Source: Prado023 sp963747335 (GTDB taxonomy: Bacteria > Actinomycetota > Actinomycetes > S36-B12 > CAIYMF01). Taken from it: 64,000 nucleotides of DNA. The translations under genes were made by a program, and so were the position numbers. How positions within the stretch are numbered: position 1 is the stretch's first letter; each line of letters opens with the position of its first letter. Under the pieces are notes generated by a model. It was not told the DNA's origin. It saw only the letters and a program-made list of their open reading frames with translations, and ran no database searches. The DNA lies in the NCBI GenBank assembly GCA_963747335.1, contig CAVVEV010000004.1:62001-126000 (forward strand). Direction: 5' to 3'. Shown piece by piece: positions 26,016 through 34,957 of the stretch.

Positions 26016-27515
26016 CTACGGCTGCACCGACGGGCGCAGGACGTTGCCCAGGACCTCGATCAGCAGCCACTCCACGAGCGGTTCCGGGGCGAGGTCCATG
26101 ATCGCATTGAGGGTGGCCCGGCGATCGGGAATGCCCTCACCACCGCCGGTACCGCCGAGCGAGATCCCCGCCGCGGCCAGCACCATGTCGACCGCTCCAG
26201 GAGGCAGGCTGCTCGGGTCGAGGGAGGCCGCCATGGCCAGCAGAGCCGGATCCACCTCGACCCGGCCGAGGGCACGAGCCGCCTCCACCGAGGCGGCGAG
26301 GTCAGCGAGGAACACGTCGGTCTGGGGTTCGTGCACCGGCATGAGGCAGATGTGCGCGGTGGGCGGCCCGCCATGCCCTGGCTGGACGCCGAGAAGCCAG
26401 CCACGCACGACCATCTCGTCGGCGACCACCCGGATGTCCGGGTCGTCGGGGCCGCCGTCGTCGGTGAACGCCAGCAGCGTCGAGCCGGTCTCGCCCACGA
26501 CGTGGATCCCGGGGATGGCTGCGATCCCGTCGATCAGCGCCTTCGTGGCCCGCCACGCCGAGAGGGCGAGCTCGCGATAGCCCTCGCGGCCGATCTTGTG
26601 CAGGTAGGCCCAGGCGATCGCCGGCGCGCCACCGCCACGCGAGCTCAGCAGGGTCGGGTTGACCACCGGGTAGCCGTTCCACGCCGCCGTGGCGAACCAG
26701 TGGTGCCGGCGCAGCGCGAAGTCGCGGTGCAGCAGGATCGACACGCCCTTCGGGGTGTAGGCGTACTTGTGCAGGTCGACCGACACCGAGGTGACCCCGG
26801 GGATCATCAGCCCGATCGGGGGCAGACCCTCGGCCTCCCGGATGAACGGGACTGTCCAGCCGCCGATGCAGGCATCCACGTGGCAGAGCACGTCGAGATC
26901 GGCTGCAGCCGCGGCGATCGGCTCGATGGGATCGACGATCCCGTGGGCGTAGGACGGCGCGGAGACCACGACCATGGCCGTCCGATCGTCGATGGCCGCG
27001 ACCATCGCCTCGACGTCGGCGGCGAACGTCACCGGGTCGATCGGGACGCTGACCAGCTCGACGTCGAACAGGTGGCAGGCCTTCACGAACGCCGGGTGCA
27101 CCGACGACGGGGCCACGAGCGTGGGGTGTCCGAGTGGCTGGCCGGCCTTGGCACGCCACCGCTCGCGCGCTCCGAGGACCGCCAGGGCGCACGACTCAGT
27201 GCCACCGCTGGTCATGGTCCCGACCTCGCCGGGGTCCCCACTGCCCAGCACGCTCAGGGCGGCCGCGACGAGGTCGTTCTCCACGGCCGCGAAGCTCGGG
27301 AACGCGGTCGGGTCCAGGCCGTTGACGTGCTCGGAGAGGGCGAACGCGCGCAGCGAGAGGTCCTCGAGATCGTCCCGGTCGGGGTCGTAGACGTAGGACG
27401 TCGTGCGCCCGCCCCGGATCGGTACGTCGAGCTCGCGCAGGGCGGCCAGCGTCGCGAGGATCTCCTCGTCGGGCATGCCCTGCTCGGGGAAGGCGGGAGG
27501 CAGGGTTGCGGTCAC
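26016..27515 (-). CDS. PLP-dependent decarboxylase/lyase, sphingosine-1-phosphate-lyase-like
   Basis: 499-residue group II PLP enzyme. The Schiff-base lysine is in VSVDLHKYAYTPKGVS; the glycine loop is TMTSGGTESCALAVLGARE; the Asp contacting the pyridine nitrogen lies in VLCHVDACIGGW. The DxHKY(x)4KG context and the short C-terminal domain are those of sphinganine-1-phosphate-lyase-type proteins rather than glutamate decarboxylases. Bacterial relatives act on phosphorylated amino alcohols or aromatic amino acids; the substrate is open. GTG 27515 has AGGAGGTCCCTC in front and overlaps the transporter stop (GTGA), so uptake and cleavage of one compound is a natural reading. Confidence 0.82.
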   Translation of the reverse strand: MTATLPPAFPEQGMPDEEILATLAALRELDVPIRGGRTTSYVYDPDRDDLEDLSLRAFALSEHVNGLDPTAFPSFAAVENDLVAAALSVLGSGDPGEVGTMTSGGTESCALAVLGARERWRAKAGQPLGHPTLVAPSSVHPAFVKACHLFDVELVSVPIDPVTFAADVEAMVAAIDDRTAMVVVSAPSYAHGIVDPIEPIAAAAADLDVLCHVDACIGGWTVPFIREAEGLPPIGLMIPGVTSVSVDLHKYAYTPKGVSILLHRDFALRRHHWFATAAWNGYPVVNPTLLSSRGGGAPAIAWAYLHKIGREGYRELALSAWRATKALIDGIAAIPGIHVVGETGSTLLAFTDDGGPDDPDIRVVADEMVVRGWLLGVQPGHGGPPTAHICLMPVHEPQTDVFLADLAASVEAARALGRVEVDPALLAMAASLDPSSLPPGAVDMVLAAAGISLGGTGGGEGIPDRRATLNAIMDLAPEPLVEWLLIEVLGNVLRPSVQP

Positions 27516-28939
27516 GAGGGACCTCCTTGGCTGGTTGCTGGAGTGGGAGCGCGCGCAGCATCGGCGGCTGCGGCCCGGCTGTACCGGAGGATGAACGGCA
27601 CGCTGATCGTGATGAGCACGGCCGGCACCGCGGTGAAGGCCATGAGAACGCCTGTGACCGCCGAGTCGGGTTGGGTGACCTGCTCATCGGCGCGGCTGGA
27701 GACGAACCCGCTGAGGGCCAGCACGACCAGGACGAGACTGGGGCCGAGCGCGAAGCCGAGGGTCTCGCCGGCGGCCCACATCCCGGTGAAGACGCCGGCT
27801 CGGGCGTGGCCCGATCGGGCGGTGTCCGCGGCGATGCAGTCGGGCAGCATCGCCAGGGGGAACATCTGCAGGCCCCCGTAGGCCATGCCGCACAGCGCGA
27901 TGGCGGCGTAGACGACCGCCAGGGACAGGGTCCGGCCCCCGAGGAGGAGCACCAGCGTGCCGGCGAGGAACATCAGCGTGGCGACCAGGTATCCGTGCTC
28001 CTTGCCGAACCGGTGGGCGACCCAGTTCCACACCGGCATCACGACGATGGCCGGCGCGACCAGGCAGACGAACAGGATCGTGACCGCGGTCGGCCGCCCC
28101 AGGATGTAGGTCGCGTAGTACTGCGTTCCTCCGAGCATCGCCGAGAGCCCAAGGGCCTGGATGACGAACGAGGCCAGCAGCACGACGAAGGCCCTGCTGT
28201 GGCGCACCTCCCGGAACTGGTCGCGGAGCCCGCCCTCGGCGGCCGGGCTGATCCGGGCCCGGGCCTTCGACAGCCCGATGATGCACAGCCAGATGCCGAC
28301 GAACATCAGGCCGGCCATGGACAGGCCCATGACGAAGTGGCCGAGGTACGCACCGCCCAGGGCGTCGCGGATGACCGGCGCCAGCGCGCCGCCCATCAGG
28401 ATGGCGACAGTGAGGAAGGCCACGCGCACGGCCATGAGCGTCGACCGCTCATCCGGCTCGTCGGTGAGTTCGGCAGCCAGGGCGATGTAGGGCACCTGGA
28501 AGAGGGCGAAGGCAGTCGCGGCGAGGATGAACGCCACGAAGACCCACGCCCCGGCCAGGCCGGAACTGAGCGCCGGCGGCACCGAGAACATCAGCACGAA
28601 CGCCAGGGGCAGCAGCACTCCGGCCAGCTTGAGGAAGGGCAGCCGGCTGCCAACCCGCTCGGCGGCCCGGTCGGACATGCGCCCGACCAGGGGCAGCACG
28701 AGCACGTCCCACGCCTTGGGGACTGCGACCACCAGGGCCGCCGCGCCCGCAGCGACGCCGAGGGTGTTGGTGAGGTAGTACGCCAGGACGAGGCCGGGGA
28801 CCGCCCCGAACACTCCGGTGCCCACGGAGCCGAAGGCGTAGGAGACGATCGTCCGCCTGGTCAGATGGAGCTCATCAGGTGCGGGGCCGCCGGACCCGCC
28901 GCCCACACTCGGGGGTTGCGGCACCGCACTCGACGACAT
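27512..28939 (-). CDS. MFS transporter, GPH (MelB-like) family
   Basis: 475 residues with about 12 membrane helices. The block GRMSDRAAERVGSRLPFLKLAG and the N-terminal YAFGSVGTGVFGAVPGLVLAYYLT are typical of glycoside-pentoside-hexuronide:cation symporters. It is the first gene of the operon with the PLP lyase (four-base overlap) and a small protein, so its cargo may be the lyase substrate and not a sugar. Start ATG 28939; TTATC-type promoter elements were not found in the repeat-bearing upstream gap. Confidence 0.82.
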   Translation of the reverse strand: MSSSAVPQPPSVGGGSGGPAPDELHLTRRTIVSYAFGSVGTGVFGAVPGLVLAYYLTNTLGVAAGAAALVVAVPKAWDVLVLPLVGRMSDRAAERVGSRLPFLKLAGVLLPLAFVLMFSVPPALSSGLAGAWVFVAFILAATAFALFQVPYIALAAELTDEPDERSTLMAVRVAFLTVAILMGGALAPVIRDALGGAYLGHFVMGLSMAGLMFVGIWLCIIGLSKARARISPAAEGGLRDQFREVRHSRAFVVLLASFVIQALGLSAMLGGTQYYATYILGRPTAVTILFVCLVAPAIVVMPVWNWVAHRFGKEHGYLVATLMFLAGTLVLLLGGRTLSLAVVYAAIALCGMAYGGLQMFPLAMLPDCIAADTARSGHARAGVFTGMWAAGETLGFALGPSLVLVVLALSGFVSSRADEQVTQPDSAVTGVLMAFTAVPAVLITISVPFILRYSRAAAADAARAPTPATSQGGPS

Positions 28940-29003
28940 GGTCCGGACGCTACAGCGGCGGGTACCACCGACGCGTGATCACCGGCGCAGGCGTCCCGCG
29001 GGA

Positions 29004-29190
29004 GCAGCCTCGCGCCCCATCACGTCGAAAGAGCCACCGGACCGAGCGTGCCGAGCAACCTCGCGCCCGCTTCGGTCGGAAGACGGTCACCCCTCCGGCC
29101 CGGAACGACGGGACCGGCCGCGAGGTTGGCCGATGTGCCGGACGAGGTCCCTCGGCCGAACAGGGAGCAACCACAACACCCGCGAGGTTC
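29004..29190. repeat. second cluster of AACCTCGC dispersed repeats
   Basis: Copies related to those at 2162-2340: forward GCAACCTCGCGCCCGCTTCG at 29055-29079 and a weaker one at 29004-29027; reverse at 29106-29129 (GGCCGCGAGGTTGG) and 29171-29190 (CCCGCGAGGTTC). Again forward copies come first and reverse copies follow, in a gap between same-strand genes (transporter start 28939, oxidoreductase stop 29189). The last copy overlaps the stop of the FAD oxidoreductase. No gene seen in the rest of the gap. Confidence 0.6.
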
Positions 29191-30388
29191 ACGCACCGAG
29201 GAGCCCGGCCGCCCTCCGTCCACTGGCCAGTGCACCGTTGATGCTCGGGCCCTGGCGATGGTCCCCAGCCAGGACCACCCCGGAGCTGACTGCAGCAGCG
29301 CGTCGGGCGCCCACTGCCGGCAACGCGTCGGCGATCGGGTAGTGGGCGATCAGCTCCAGATCGCCGGGAGCGACGCAGAGCATGCGCGCCGAATCCTCAC
29401 GTGCCCAGCGCTCGGCCTCCGCCGAGTCGTGAAACCCGACCGCCGACGCCGCGATCAGGCTCCGACCCGATGGGGCGTACGACGGCGCCACGTCGCTCAT
29501 CACCGCGACATTGGCCAACCGCACATCCGGTGAGACGAGCAGCAGGGAGTGCCGCCGAGGAAGCGTGGTGGATGCGAAGTACCAGGTCGTCAGCGCCCGC
29601 CAGTGGGTGGTTGAGGCGGTCGGCACCAGCGACGCGGGGTCGGCCACCGCGACGATCACGTCGTCGGCGAGCCACTGCCCCTCCTCGGTGGTGACCTGTC
29701 CGGGCGCGACCGAGAGCACTGGGGTGTCCGTCAGGACCGAAACGCCCTCGGCCAGCCGCCTCGGCAGCTGGTCCATACCGGCCTCAGGAACCCCGGGTGT
29801 CCCGGCGAGGAAGCTGCGCAGGATGTCATCGACAACCCCACGTGGGGAGTCGAGGTCGGCATCGGCCAGGACGCCGGAGAGGAACGGCCGAACGAGGCAG
29901 TCGATCGCGGCGGAATCAACACCCGCCGCCCTCAGCGTCTCGCCGATGGGCACGTCGGCCTGCGCCTGGGGGGTGCGACGGGGGTGCGACGGGGTGCCCA
30001 GGCGGGCCGCATAGGCACCGAACGCCGCCAAGCCCCGGGTGGCTCCGAGCGCTCGCAGCGATCTGGTGGTCGTGGGCAGGCTCCGCGGGTCGCGCCGTGG
30101 GTCGGCCAGGGGATGGCTGACCCCATCGCGGATGACATCCACACCGGCACCGAACTGCCGCAGCACCAGATCGGGCCACGCGAGGCGCCCCTCCGGATAG
30201 GCGGGGTTGTAGAGCTGGAAGCCCCGGTCGAGGGTGAACCCGTCGACACGGTCGGTGCGCACACGCCCACCGATCGAGTCGGCTGCCTCGAGCACCACTG
30301 CGTCCCGTCCCGCATCGGCCAGCAGCTGGGCAGCCCGGAGCCCGGCCAGCCCTGCCCCGACGACCACGACATCCACCCTGTTCGCCAC
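29189..30388 (-). CDS. FAD-dependent amine oxidase / phytoene-desaturase-type oxidoreductase
   Basis: 399 residues. The FAD-binding Rossmann motif VDVVVVGAGLAGLRAAQLL continues to AVVLEAADSIGGRVRTDRVDGF, the GG-doublet motif of the monoamine-oxidase/protoporphyrinogen-oxidase/phytoene-desaturase superfamily; a C-terminal FAD motif is seen in VVLAGDHRQGPSINGALASGR. The segment LDRGFQLYNPAYPEG is common in an uncharacterised actinobacterial/plant-like branch. Substrate unknown. Start GTG 30388 gives a normal distance to the dinucleotide motif; a TTG 12 codons upstream is possible but adds an atypical extension. Confidence 0.78.
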   Translation of the reverse strand: MANRVDVVVVGAGLAGLRAAQLLADAGRDAVVLEAADSIGGRVRTDRVDGFTLDRGFQLYNPAYPEGRLAWPDLVLRQFGAGVDVIRDGVSHPLADPRRDPRSLPTTTRSLRALGATRGLAAFGAYAARLGTPSHPRRTPQAQADVPIGETLRAAGVDSAAIDCLVRPFLSGVLADADLDSPRGVVDDILRSFLAGTPGVPEAGMDQLPRRLAEGVSVLTDTPVLSVAPGQVTTEEGQWLADDVIVAVADPASLVPTASTTHWRALTTWYFASTTLPRRHSLLLVSPDVRLANVAVMSDVAPSYAPSGRSLIAASAVGFHDSAEAERWAREDSARMLCVAPGDLELIAHYPIADALPAVGARRAAAVSSGVVLAGDHRQGPSINGALASGRRAAGLLGA

Positions 30389-30444
30389 GCCCCGAAGGCT
30401 GCCGCGGACCGCCTCCGATCGCAACCCGGCTCACGCGTTGGCAG

Positions 30445-30774
30445 TCAGGAGAGGATGAGGATCCCGCCGGTGACGTTGAGCATCAGCACGCAGGCACCGG
30501 TCAGCAGGATCAGCCGTGCCGCGGGGACCAGGGATCCGGCGGGGATCACCCCTGGCTCGACGCGCTGCCGGCGGACGGAACCGACGAGCACCCCGAGCCC
30601 AAGCACCATCGCGATCGCTGCGGCGCCGACGGCCAGGGCGCTGCGCCCCGCCGAGTAGGCCACGAGGGCGGACGGTACGCCCAGCAGGGTGAGACCCATG
30701 CGCGCCCAGGCAAGCATGGTCCGCTCGCCGGCGAGCCCGGGGTCGGAGGGCCCTGAGGGCACAGCCGCGCTCAT
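30445..30774 (-). CDS. DUF202 membrane protein
   Basis: 109 residues with three membrane helices and the DUF202 signature AGERTMLAWARMGLTLLGVP, where charged residues precede the first helix. ATG 30774 overlaps the stop of another DUF202 gene (ATGA). Tandem DUF202 pairs are common in actinobacteria; the function is unknown. The longer upstream reading frame is the shadow of the neighbour. Confidence 0.85.
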   Translation of the reverse strand: MSAAVPSGPSDPGLAGERTMLAWARMGLTLLGVPSALVAYSAGRSALAVGAAAIAMVLGLGVLVGSVRRQRVEPGVIPAGSLVPAARLILLTGACVLMLNVTGGILILS

Positions 30775-31127
30775 GAGGCGATCACGATGGTCAGCCCGGT
30801 GACCACGGCCAGGACGGCGAGCGCCACCGCCACCACGGGGATCGAGGTCGACAGCGGCAATCCCTGGTTCAGGCGGATCGCACGCTCCATCCGGAACCAC
30901 CGGATCAGCGCGCGGATCGACAGGACAGCAGCCATCAGGATCCAGAGGACCGCCAGCACGTTGATGGAGAAGTGCTCACCCGGGATGATCGTCCCGACCG
31001 CCAGTCCGATGCCCAGCAGGCCCAGCGAGGTGGTCACCCACGCCAGGAAGGTCCGCTCGTTGGCCAGCGTGAACCGGGGATCGGGATCATCACCCACCGA
31101 CCGAACCCATGCGTCGAATCGGCCCAC
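30771..31127 (-). CDS. DUF202 (YidH-like) membrane protein
   Basis: 118 residues, three membrane helices, DUF202 signature FTLANERTFLAWVTTSLGLLG with the conserved NERTFLAW. Start GTG 31127 (MGRFDAWVRSVGDDPDPR...). First gene of a two-gene operon with its smaller paralogue. No catalytic motif; a role in membrane organisation or small-ion transport is only guessed in the family. Confidence 0.87.
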   Translation of the reverse strand: MGRFDAWVRSVGDDPDPRFTLANERTFLAWVTTSLGLLGIGLAVGTIIPGEHFSINVLAVLWILMAAVLSIRALIRWFRMERAIRLNQGLPLSTSIPVVAVALAVLAVVTGLTIVIAS

Positions 31128-31270
31128 GCCAGCGCCTCCCTCAGGTCGGCGCCCACCCTAGCGTCCGAGACGCCATGCGAGCCGCCCACTGGCTGGACCA
31201 TCCGCGGAGGATCGCGCAGAGCCGGGGTGTCGTGGGACGGCCTCCATGGCGGAGTCGGGTGCGCGTCCGA

Positions 31271-32947
31271 TCAGGCGGCTGAGCCGGTGCCGCCGGCGGG
31301 GCGGGTGGCACGACGAGGTCCGCGACGCGGTGCGGCGGGACCCGTGGATCCACCGCTGCTGGACCAGACGGTGGTCGAGCCCCCCGAGGAACGCGACCCT
31401 GATCGTGACGCGCGTGCGGCCGAGGACCCGGACTGCGGGGGACGCGATTGTGCGGACTGGGACTGCGAGGACCGGGAGGTGGTGCCGCCCGACGAGGCCT
31501 GGCCCGGGCGGGAACCCGAACTCGTGCGCTTCTGCCCACCGGCGAACCCGCCTGGACGTGAGCCCGAAGCCGAGCCGCTGGATGAACGACCGCGGCCGCC
31601 ACCGGAACCGCGACCTGAGCCACGGCCCGTGCGCTCCTCCGGGATGGGCTGGGCGTTGGCCACCACGACCCGCGGGGCGCTGGGCCCGACGATGTCGGTG
31701 ATCGCCGCGTCGCCGGAGCGCACCTTGTGCTGGGTCGGCGTGATGGCCGCGCGACGCATGAGGTCGGCGACGTCACGACGCTGCTCGTGGGTCGCCACCG
31801 TCACCACGACGCCGGCAGCGCCGGCCCGTGCCGTGCGTCCGGAGCGGTGCAGGTACGCCTTGTGCTCAGCCGGCGGATCGATGTGCACAACAAGGGTGAC
31901 GTCGTCGACGTGGATCCCGCGTGCCGCGATGTCGGTGGCCACCAGGACCCGGACGTCGCCGTCGGAGAACGCCGCGAGGTTGCGCTGGCGCGCGGCCTGA
32001 CTCAGGTTGCCGTGCAGGTCGACGGCGTGGATGCCCGAGGCCGTCAGCGTGCGCGCCCAGCGCTTGGCCTGGTGCTTGGTGCGGGCGAAGGCCAAGGTGC
32101 GGCCATGACCGCCGACGAGCTGGGCGACGACCTCACCGCGGTCGGCAGCGTCGACGTTGAAGACGTGGTGGTCCATCGCGGGCACCGGCGACGCCGCCGA
32201 GTCGACCTCGTGGGTGACCGGGTTGTGCAGGTACCGGCGCGCCAGGACGTCGACGCCGGAGTCCAGCGTCGCGGAGAAGAGCAGCCGCTGACCGTCGGCC
32301 GGGGTCTGGTCGAGCAGCCGCCGAACCTCGGGCAGGAAGCCGAGATCGGCCATGTGGTCGGCCTCGTCGATGACGGTGACGACGATGTCCTCGAGGCTGG
32401 CGAGACGCTGCTTGATCAGGTCCGCCAGGCGCCCGGGGGTGGCGACGATGATGTCCACGCCCTTGGCCAGGGCTGTGACCTGCGGGTTCTGGCCGACGCC
32501 GCCGAAGATGGTGCGGGTCGTGAGCCCCATCGCCTGGGCGAGCGGCGCGATCGTGTTGTCGACCTGCACCGCCAGCTCACGGGTGGGGACGAGGACGAGT
32601 CCACGGGGGCGGCGCGCCGCGGATCGGCTGCCTGCCAGCGCGGACACGAGCGGCAGCGCGAACGCCACCGTCTTGCCACTGCCGGTGCGGCCACGGCCGA
32701 GCACGTCGCGCCCGGCCAGCGAGTCGGGCAGGGTCGCGGACTGGATGGGGAACGGGGCGTCGATGCCACCGGACGCCAGCGACGCGATGAGCGCCGGGGC
32801 GACGCCGAGGCCGGCGAAGCTCGCGACATCGGCTGGGGTGGTCGCGCGAGCCGGGACGGCGGGGCGGGTCTGAGCAAGCGGGCGTGCCGAGGAGCGGGTC
32901 GGCTTGGAGGTGCGCGCAGCAGAGGCCGCACGGGCGGGAGAAGTCAC
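31271..32947 (-). CDS. DEAD-box RNA helicase, RhlE-like
   Basis: About 558-residue ATP-dependent RNA helicase. Motifs in order: Q-motif FPIQSATLP, Walker A GRGRTGSGKTVAF, Ia PTRELAVQV, GG, Ib ATPGRLADL, II VIDEADHM (DEAD), III SAT, then the second RecA domain with VLVATDIAARGIHVDDV and HRSGRTARAG. The C-terminal 110 residues are Arg/Gly/Ser-rich, a low-complexity RNA-binding tail typical of cold-shock/ribosome-assembly helicases. Start: GTG 32947 (VTSPARAA) has AGGA six bases upstream; the ATG at 32992 lacks a ribosome binding site but would add 15 residues. Confidence 0.88.
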   Translation of the reverse strand: MTSPARAASAARTSKPTRSSARPLAQTRPAVPARATTPADVASFAGLGVAPALIASLASGGIDAPFPIQSATLPDSLAGRDVLGRGRTGSGKTVAFALPLVSALAGSRSAARRPRGLVLVPTRELAVQVDNTIAPLAQAMGLTTRTIFGGVGQNPQVTALAKGVDIIVATPGRLADLIKQRLASLEDIVVTVIDEADHMADLGFLPEVRRLLDQTPADGQRLLFSATLDSGVDVLARRYLHNPVTHEVDSAASPVPAMDHHVFNVDAADRGEVVAQLVGGHGRTLAFARTKHQAKRWARTLTASGIHAVDLHGNLSQAARQRNLAAFSDGDVRVLVATDIAARGIHVDDVTLVVHIDPPAEHKAYLHRSGRTARAGAAGVVVTVATHEQRRDVADLMRRAAITPTQHKVRSGDAAITDIVGPSAPRVVVANAQPIPEERTGRGSGRGSGGGRGRSSSGSASGSRPGGFAGGQKRTSSGSRPGQASSGGTTSRSSQSQSAQSRPPQSGSSAARASRSGSRSSGGSTTVWSSSGGSTGPAAPRRGPRRATRPAGGTGSAA

Positions 32948-33146
32948 AGGGGTCCTGAACGTCGAGAGGAATGGCCGCGGGTGCTGGCCCATCTCACGAG
33001 GGGGACGCGGTCAGGCGTCAGAGCAGACGACCTCGCCAGCAGCGGATGCTGCGGGCAGATGTGCACCGAAATGACGGTGCGTGCGAAGACTACCCGAATC
33101 GGTGACCGGACAAACACCATTCGTCACGGCGTGGCACACTCCGGGC

Positions 33147-34025
33147 GTGCCGTCGGACTCCCCGCCCACCCCGCCGCCGGGCTCCCGGCCCGACCCAGAA
33201 CCTGCATCCCCCCTCGACCCGCTGCCGTCGAGATCGGTGTTCCGCATCCCGGGCATGGACTGCCCGACGGAGGAGCAGTTGATCCGGATGGCTCTGGCCG
33301 AGTTCGGGGCTGTCCGATCTCTCGCCTTCGACCTCGGGGCGCGCGAGCTCGAGGTCGTCCACTCGGGTCCGCCCGACCCGCTCATCGCCGCGCTGGAGCC
33401 GATGGGGATGGGGGCTCGACTGATGGCGACCAACCCGGTCAGCGGTGAGGCCGATCCAGAGCAGCCGTCCTCGGTGTCGCCCGGGTCGCAGCGTCAGGCG
33501 CTCTGGTGGGTCCTGGGAATCAACGCCGCCATGTTCGTCGTCGAGCTCGTGGCGGGATTCCTGGCACAGTCCACCGGCCTGCTCGCTGACTCGGTCGACA
33601 TGCTGGCGGACGCGAGCATCTACGCGATCGCGCTCATGGCAGCAGGAGACGTGGCCGGTCAGCGACGATCGGCCCGTCTCAGCGGATGGCTGCAGCTGTC
33701 CTTGGCCGCTCTTGTGCTTGTCGAGGCCCTGCGCCGCGCCACGACTGGCAGTGAGCCGGTCGAGGCAGCGATGGTGGTGGTCGGCCTTCTCGCCCTGGCA
33801 GCCAACCTCGCCTGCGTGGCGATCCTCGCCCGGCATCGGCGCGGAGGCGCGCACATGCGGGCGAGCTGGATCTTCACGACCAACGACGCCCTGGCGAATG
33901 TGGGCGTCATCGTGGCTGGCGTGCTGGTCGGGGTGACCGGCTCGGCCCTCCCCGACCTGGTGATCGGCGTGGCGATCGCCGCCCTCGTTGCCTCGGGGGC
34001 ATGGCGGATCCTGCGGATCCGATGA
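33147..34025 (+). CDS. HMA-domain cation diffusion facilitator-like transporter
   Basis: About 292 residues. A Pro-rich N-terminus is followed by a heavy-metal-associated-like domain (residues about 30-100; FRIPGMDCPTEEQLIRMAL, with only one cysteine of the usual CxxC) and then six membrane segments of a CDF fold: AMFVVELVAGFLAQSTGLLADSVDMLADASIYAIAL carries the TM2 metal site (D-x3-D type, ADSVDMLAD). The second site in TM5 reads TNDALANVG, so one canonical His/Asp ligand is an Asn. A metal or small-cation efflux role is likely; the metal is not predictable. No good ribosome binding site at GTG 33147; a GTG at 33102 is an alternative start. Confidence 0.75.
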   Translation: MPSDSPPTPPPGSRPDPEPASPLDPLPSRSVFRIPGMDCPTEEQLIRMALAEFGAVRSLAFDLGARELEVVHSGPPDPLIAALEPMGMGARLMATNPVSGEADPEQPSSVSPGSQRQALWWVLGINAAMFVVELVAGFLAQSTGLLADSVDMLADASIYAIALMAAGDVAGQRRSARLSGWLQLSLAALVLVEALRRATTGSEPVEAAMVVVGLLALAANLACVAILARHRRGGAHMRASWIFTTNDALANVGVIVAGVLVGVTGSALPDLVIGVAIAALVASGAWRILRIR

Positions 34026-34099
34026 CGGCCGGGCGTTCTGCCGGTGCAGCCCGATCGGCGTAGTGGTTGATCACCTCGGTCCCGCGAGATGATCAGCAC

Positions 34100-34681
34100 A
34101 TGGGAATCCCAGTCATGGAGCTGATCCGGCCGCGGGCCGAGCACCTGCCCGGCTACCTCGACGCGCTGCGTCGCGGATGGTCACCGAACACGGAGCACGT
34201 CGGGCTCGACCAGGGCGAGATCGATCGCGTGACCCGGGACCCGGATCGTTTCCTCGAGCTGCGCGACGACCGCGAGGCGGCCGGCGACCCCATCGAGCTT
34301 CCCGATGGCACGATCGTCCTGCGCTTGCCGGGCCTGAGTCGGTGGATGTGGGACGGGGAGTTCGCGGGCGCGATCAACCTGCGCTGGCAGCCGGGCACCA
34401 CAGACCTGCCACCCACGTGCCTCGGGCACATCGGCTACTCGGTGGTCCCGTGGAAGCGACGCCGGGGCTACGCGACAGCGGCCCTGGCGGCCATGCTTCC
34501 GATTGCCGCCGCCGAGGGGCTTCCCGCCGTCGACATCACGACCGACCTCGACAACGTCGCCTCGCAACGGGTCATCGAGGCCAACGGGGGCGTGCTCGTC
34601 GAGCGGTTCACCAAGTTGCCGTCCGCAGGGGGCGGGCCAGCCCTGCGCTACCGGGTGGACCTGGGCACCCTCATCGGGTGA
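34100..34681 (+). CDS. GNAT-family acetyltransferase
   Basis: 193 residues with a GNAT fold. Motif A is CLGHIGYSVVPWKRRRGYATAAL, including the acetyl-CoA pyrophosphate loop RRRGYA; a later block ITTDLDNVASQRVIEANGG is typical of RimJ/YjcK-like N-acetyltransferases. Substrate unknown. ATG 34100 was preferred (GAGATGATC upstream) over ATG 34115. It overlaps the end of a small convergent gene by 11 bases. Confidence 0.82.
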   Translation: MGIPVMELIRPRAEHLPGYLDALRRGWSPNTEHVGLDQGEIDRVTRDPDRFLELRDDREAAGDPIELPDGTIVLRLPGLSRWMWDGEFAGAINLRWQPGTTDLPPTCLGHIGYSVVPWKRRRGYATAALAAMLPIAAAEGLPAVDITTDLDNVASQRVIEANGGVLVERFTKLPSAGGGPALRYRVDLGTLIG

Positions 34682-34838
34682 GGTCGGGGTCGTTCAGGTA
34701 GGCGTCCACCAGGGCTCGGGCCAGGTCACGGGCCTGGTCGTCCTCCGGGTCGGACTCCAACCGGATGAGCAGCCGTGCAGCCTCGGCGGACTGCGCCCGG
34801 CCGCCACGATCGATGATCTCGCGCAGGTGAGCGTCCAT
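34671..34838 (-). CDS. small acidic helical protein
   Basis: 55 residues (MDAHLREIIDRGGRAQSAEAA...), highly charged, one or two predicted helices ending with a conserved-looking RALVDAYLNDPDLTR. No family recognised. The start at ATG 34838 has only GAGCG as a possible ribosome binding site. Convergent with the GNAT gene, sharing 11 bases at the stops. Coding status moderately supported by charge pattern only. Confidence 0.4.
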   Translation of the reverse strand: MDAHLREIIDRGGRAQSAEAARLLIRLESDPEDDQARDLARALVDAYLNDPDLTR

Positions 34839-34957
34839 ACGCTCGAGCGTGCCAGCCGTGCGGCATGCGCGCCAGAGGGACGGGGCGGAATCGACGAATC
34901 CGCTGATTGCGGGCACGCACCGTAGAATCTCCCCCACCGCCCCAGGGAGTTGCGACC

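Noticed and set aside
25662..27881. 739-codon plus-strand frame opposite the PLP lyase
   Set aside because: Antisense shadow; the minus strand has clear PLP-enzyme motifs.
34901..34930. complete metA promoter with TTGCGG and TAGAAT
   Set aside because: Spacing between the two hexamers is only about 10 bases, too short for a standard promoter; only the -10 is mentioned as possible.
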